DNA of 64,000 bases from Entonaema liquescens. Taxonomy: Eukaryota > Ascomycota > Sordariomycetes > Xylariales > Xylariaceae. Position numbers and translations under genes: made by a program. Positions 61,150 to 64,000 of this stretch are shown here, piece after piece. Every line of letters starts with the position of its first letter. The first letter of the stretch is position 1. The stretch spans positions 1,240,001 to 1,304,000 of the forward strand of contig CADCSX010000002.1 in the NCBI GenBank assembly GCA_902805475.1. The letters run 5' to 3'. The notes beneath the pieces are model-generated. The model searched no databases, was not told the origin of the DNA, and was given only the letters and a program-made list of their open reading frames with translations.

Positions 61150-62515
61150 CTAGCCAAGCAAAGAGGTGTCATTACTAACAGGTTTACTTTGCGTCTTTAA
61201 TGCGGCATGGTAGTCTCCTTCAGAGGCATCCCCTATTGAATCCAGGGTAGCAAACGTAGCAGCGCTCGCACCGGTACGGTTGTTCCTGCGAATGAAGGTC
61301 CGCAGGCCAGTGAATACGGGTGAGGGCATTTTGGGAAGCTTAAGAATAGACCTGTTCAGATCTGAAATGGGGTTTTCATCGGGCTGCGCTCGAGCCAACG
61401 ATTGAAAACGCAGCCAGATTTTATGCAAAAGGCTTTCCACTGGACTGCGAGATGTTGCATCGTCGGTGCTGTTCGTCTGCTTGACGAATAGTGTACGGAA
61501 GGCGGTGATTGAAGCCATCATAACCGCGACGGAGCCCTCGGCATGTTGCCAGAAGAACTCCCAGGTATCGTCCTCTAGCCCCTTATAATGGAACCCGGCA
61601 ATCCTAACAATCGCGCAAATAGCCATGAAGATGGAGAGGCAGAGGAAGATAGCCAACCCGATTTTGGTAGACCGGCTGAGGAATGAACCCTTGAGGATGA
61701 TAATAGGAAGACTAACGACTAATACAACATAAGCCTCGAGAGCAGCGAGCCGGGCAGTGCACAGAGGGGTATGAGACTTACCCATTATATCTGAAAGCAC
61801 GTCGAGGACCGTGACAAATGCGGTGAGTCCTAGTGTTTTTTTCTCATCCACAGTTGAGCTGAAGCATTTTGCTGTTTGAAAGTTAGCCGCGGTCTAAGCG
61901 TGGTTAGAAGCTGTACTGACTTCCTTCCACCCCAAAATAGGGGCATATGATGAATGGTTCCGCGACGACGAATGCCCAAGACAGTATGCAGAAGACCACG
62001 ATGAACCAATAGTACCAATTTACGACGCGAGATATATGCCAGATCAATGGACGCATGAATGCGAGAAAGCATCCCTTTACAGCGAAAGTTGTTGTCCATA
62101 TTAAAGACAAAAATGGGTATACCTTCTTCTGAAGGTTGAGAAGCTCATCATAGTTGGCAAGAAGGTAAGGTAGAACTTGAGGAGCGAGCAATGCAGCTGA
62201 GTGCAGATAGAGGAAATAGCAGATATGATATATAATTCCGGTAGCTGCACATAAAGAGGCCGCAGCAATGATCAGGAACAGGTCGTCCAAACGTAGAGAC
62301 TTTTGGTACGTGAGCCGTATTGCCATCCGCGCGATAAAGCAGCAAAGCGCTAAACCGGTCAAGACCCCGATAGCAACCTTGAAGGCATGCATATGAATCT
62401 GGCCTGAGGTTTCAATGAGCCAGGCGGCCTCTTGAGCATCCAAAGAAGTATACAAGGAAGTATTAGTGCTGTCTACACAAGTTCGACGTAGCACCCCCAA
62501 GGGGGTGCTGCGCAT
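61150..62515 (-). CDS. Fungal rhodopsin-domain (PTH11-like) integral membrane protein
   Basis: Seven-helix protein of the large fungal family related to PTH11-type receptors. Exons 61921-62515, 61782-61871 and 61150-61718 in phase; 417 residues from the first ATG. Family blocks: KVAIGVLTGLALCCFIARM, RLTYQKSLRLDDLFLIIAAA, NLQKKVYPFLSLIWTTTFAV, LIWHISRVVNWYYW, VDEKKTLGLTAFVTVLDVLS and MVVSLPIIIL. The cytosolic tail is about 120 residues. Intron 1 uses the weak donor GTCAGT. The first 18 codons (MRSTPLGVLRRTCVDSTN) lie inside one arm of an inverted-repeat element, so the native start may have been lost or replaced; the next in-frame ATG is at 62392 (MHAFKV), after the likely native SLDAQEAAWLIETSG segment. 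Confidence 0.82.
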
Positions 62516-62774
62516 TGATTAAGGAAACGGGCAGTAATTAGGGATAGCGTACTAAACTTTGAATACCAATAAGAAGTTATTCCGACCCTTGCTAATTCTG
62601 GAAAAGGAAAAAGAATAATGAAATTTTATGAAATATCATAAGATACATCAAAATACGTGGGAAACACGCTTATTCGGAAGTATTTCGGTTAAATCCCGAA
62701 TCTTGCCCGTTTCCTTAATCAATGCGCAGCACCCCCTTGGGGGTGCTACGTCGAACTTGTGTAGACAGCACTAA
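62463..62774. mobile_element. Non-autonomous element with perfect 71-bp inverted repeats
   Basis: Arms 62463-62533 and 62704-62774 are exact reverse complements, each flanked by TA (62461-62462 and 62775-62776), a TA target duplication. The arm starts TTAGTGCTGTCTACACAAGT and contains an internal hairpin, GCACCCCC/GGGGGTGC. The 170-bp middle is AT-rich with no transposase frame. Perfect arm identity suggests a recent insertion or recent copy. Classed as MITE-like, Tc1/mariner type by the TA duplication; autonomous partner not seen here. It overlaps the 5' end of the rhodopsin-domain gene. Confidence 0.9.
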
Positions 62775-62776
62775 TA

Positions 62777-63464
62777 TCCATTTTTCGTATGGATTTGGCG
62801 AGATAGTCCAACCAATGGGAGTAACAGTAGTAGTAGTTTATGAAGGAGTATGTGCCTCGAGTAGTAGACTCAAGGCCATAGCGAGACCGAATGGCAATTT
62901 ATGTGTGTTATAAGTCATCGTGTATGACTCTGGAATGTCCATCTTGATTGGGCTATTTCGAAATTTCTATTCACAACAATGTGGCGGTTACCTATATTAG
63001 TATTTCCTGCAGTTATGCGCTTTGGACCCCACGAATACGACAAAAATTGGCGGCGAGAAGTTATTAAAGCCAAACAAACTCCGTTAAATACGCCGACACT
63101 GTTTAACCAATCTATTGATTAATTGTCAATTGGGGGTTATTATAAAATTTGGGCTTATACTCATGTCGGCCCCTCCTACCCGCCCCCCAATATCCAAATA
63201 TGAAAAGAGTCCTAGAATCACAATGTAGGTGGTTTGTTGCTGCGTATCGATAGCGTTGTGATAGATACTAATTATAGCAGTGATTGAATTATTTGATATT
63301 TGATGAGGGGTTGTACTACTTCAATTCTAAGTACATGTTACCTAGCACAGCAAAACAAGATTAATTTTTACCCCTGATTCTTCTAGTTTATTAAAGACTA
63401 ATGGAATATTTTCAAAGCAATCCCGCTCTTTAAGAAATCTCATACGGAGAAGTCTTCTGTGGAG
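62777..63464. promoter_or_regulatory. Region upstream of the P450 gene
   Basis: About 690 bp between the inverted-repeat element and the P450 start; it should hold the P450 promoter. AT-rich, with TATAAAAT near 63140, which is over 300 bases from the ATG and so an uncertain TATA element. Confidence 0.4.
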
Positions 63465-64000
63465 ATGCTCTTCGATCTTTCGTTAAGCGGAGCTAACCTG
63501 TTAGCTCTTTGTCTGCTGATAGTCGCTGGGCTTTGGCGTCGGTATGCAGCTAAATATGATAGTTTTGCCGCGATCGAAAAGCGCGATGATGTCAAGGGCA
63601 CCCCTTCAACGTTCCCTTATGTCTTCCCGTTGCTGGGAAGTCTACCAATTACATATCTATGGAGTCCAAAAGACTTCGTCTTAAACCCAAAGTAAGCATT
63701 TTTTATGTCTTCATTCAATATAGAAGCTAACTTGTTGTAGAAATTTCTTCCAAAGCACACACCCAGTTCTAGTCAAGATTCTGACTCAGGAGTTCTACGT
63801 GATCCGGGGTCCCGAGAATGTCAAAGCTCTCTTTAAAAGTTCTTCGGCGTGCACATCAATTCCCTTCGTCAAATTCGCTCTTGGATATGCCTTTGGCTTG
63901 CCAGCTAAGGCTCTAAGTCTATACGACAAGGATGACTCTGGTAGCGGACCTGTACCCCATCCAGACAGCACGGTGGAGGCTCGCAATCGCATTGACTACC
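63465..64000 (+). CDS. Cytochrome P450, 5' part only (runs off the window)
   Basis: Membrane-anchored haem monooxygenase. Exon 1 is 63465-63691 and exon 2 starts at 63741 and is still open at the window end; the join is NPK|NFFQSTHPV. The first 60 residues have a hydrophobic anchor (GANLLALCLLIVAGLW), then the Pro-rich hinge region FPYVFPLLGSLP and VIRGPENVKALFKSS, a typical P450 beta-1/B-helix region, and ending EARNRIDY. The haem-binding Cys region lies outside the window, so family and activity cannot be judged. The ATG at 63465 is chosen because it starts the anchor. Confidence 0.8.

Noticed and set aside
62722..62913. Plus-strand open frame starting MRSTPLGVLRRTCVDSTN
   Set aside because: It is the mirror copy of the inverted-repeat arm; after the arm it continues into sequence with no protein features.

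Overview
The window looks like nuclear DNA of a filamentous ascomycete, most likely a Sordariomycete (the class is an inference). Genes carry several short GT-AG introns, often with a CTAAC or CTAAT branch site. The gene set is fungal: a white-collar-1 blue-light receptor, INP1, RSC1/2, an RTA1-like protein, a fungal rhodopsin-domain protein, an AA9 polysaccharide monooxygenase and a P450. Twenty protein-coding genes (one cut by the window edge) and one probable gene relic are supported. I saw no rRNA, tRNA or CRISPR.

Layout. 2.0-19.8 kb is mostly conserved housekeeping: PSE1/KAP121-type karyopherin (+), RSC1/2 bromodomain-BAH subunit (-), a DAL5-like permease (-), OTU1 deubiquitinase (+) and INP1 (-). 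20.6-26.9 kb holds a 380 bp TA-flanked inverted-repeat element, formamidase (-), a UsgS-like membrane protein (-) and an RTA1-like protein (+). 26.9-35.3 kb is gene-poor, with one uncharacterised gene at 30.3-31.3 kb. wc-1 (-) and a NYN-domain gene (+) diverge from a 2 kb intergenic region. 44.1-52.8 kb holds a possible small metabolite locus: a LYS2-like adenylation-thiolation-reductase enzyme lacking the usual LYS2 N-terminal region, an FAD monooxygenase and a monocarboxylate-type transporter. 53-64 kb is accessory in flavour: a gene relic, a DUF3176-type membrane protein, an atypical AA9 enzyme, a small secreted protein, a rhodopsin-domain protein whose first codons lie in a transposon arm, and the start of a P450.

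The most striking pattern is technical or evolutionary. Seven genes (karyopherin, RSC1/2, DAL5-like permease, uncharacterised 30 kb gene, wc-1, NYN gene, MCT-like transporter) each show a one-base loss of frame at, or best explained by, a run of four identical bases, and in each case a fifth base restores the expected protein. Several of these genes are essential or highly conserved, so homopolymer under-calling in the assembly is the simplest explanation. Coordinates below are as they stand in the sequence; protein lengths for those genes assume the missing base.

Two non-autonomous inverted-repeat elements with TA target duplications, a palindrome TACCTAGGTA that recurs in spacers, a 19-nt micro-exon in formamidase and the modified second-sphere pocket of the AA9 enzyme are the other points worth a second look.
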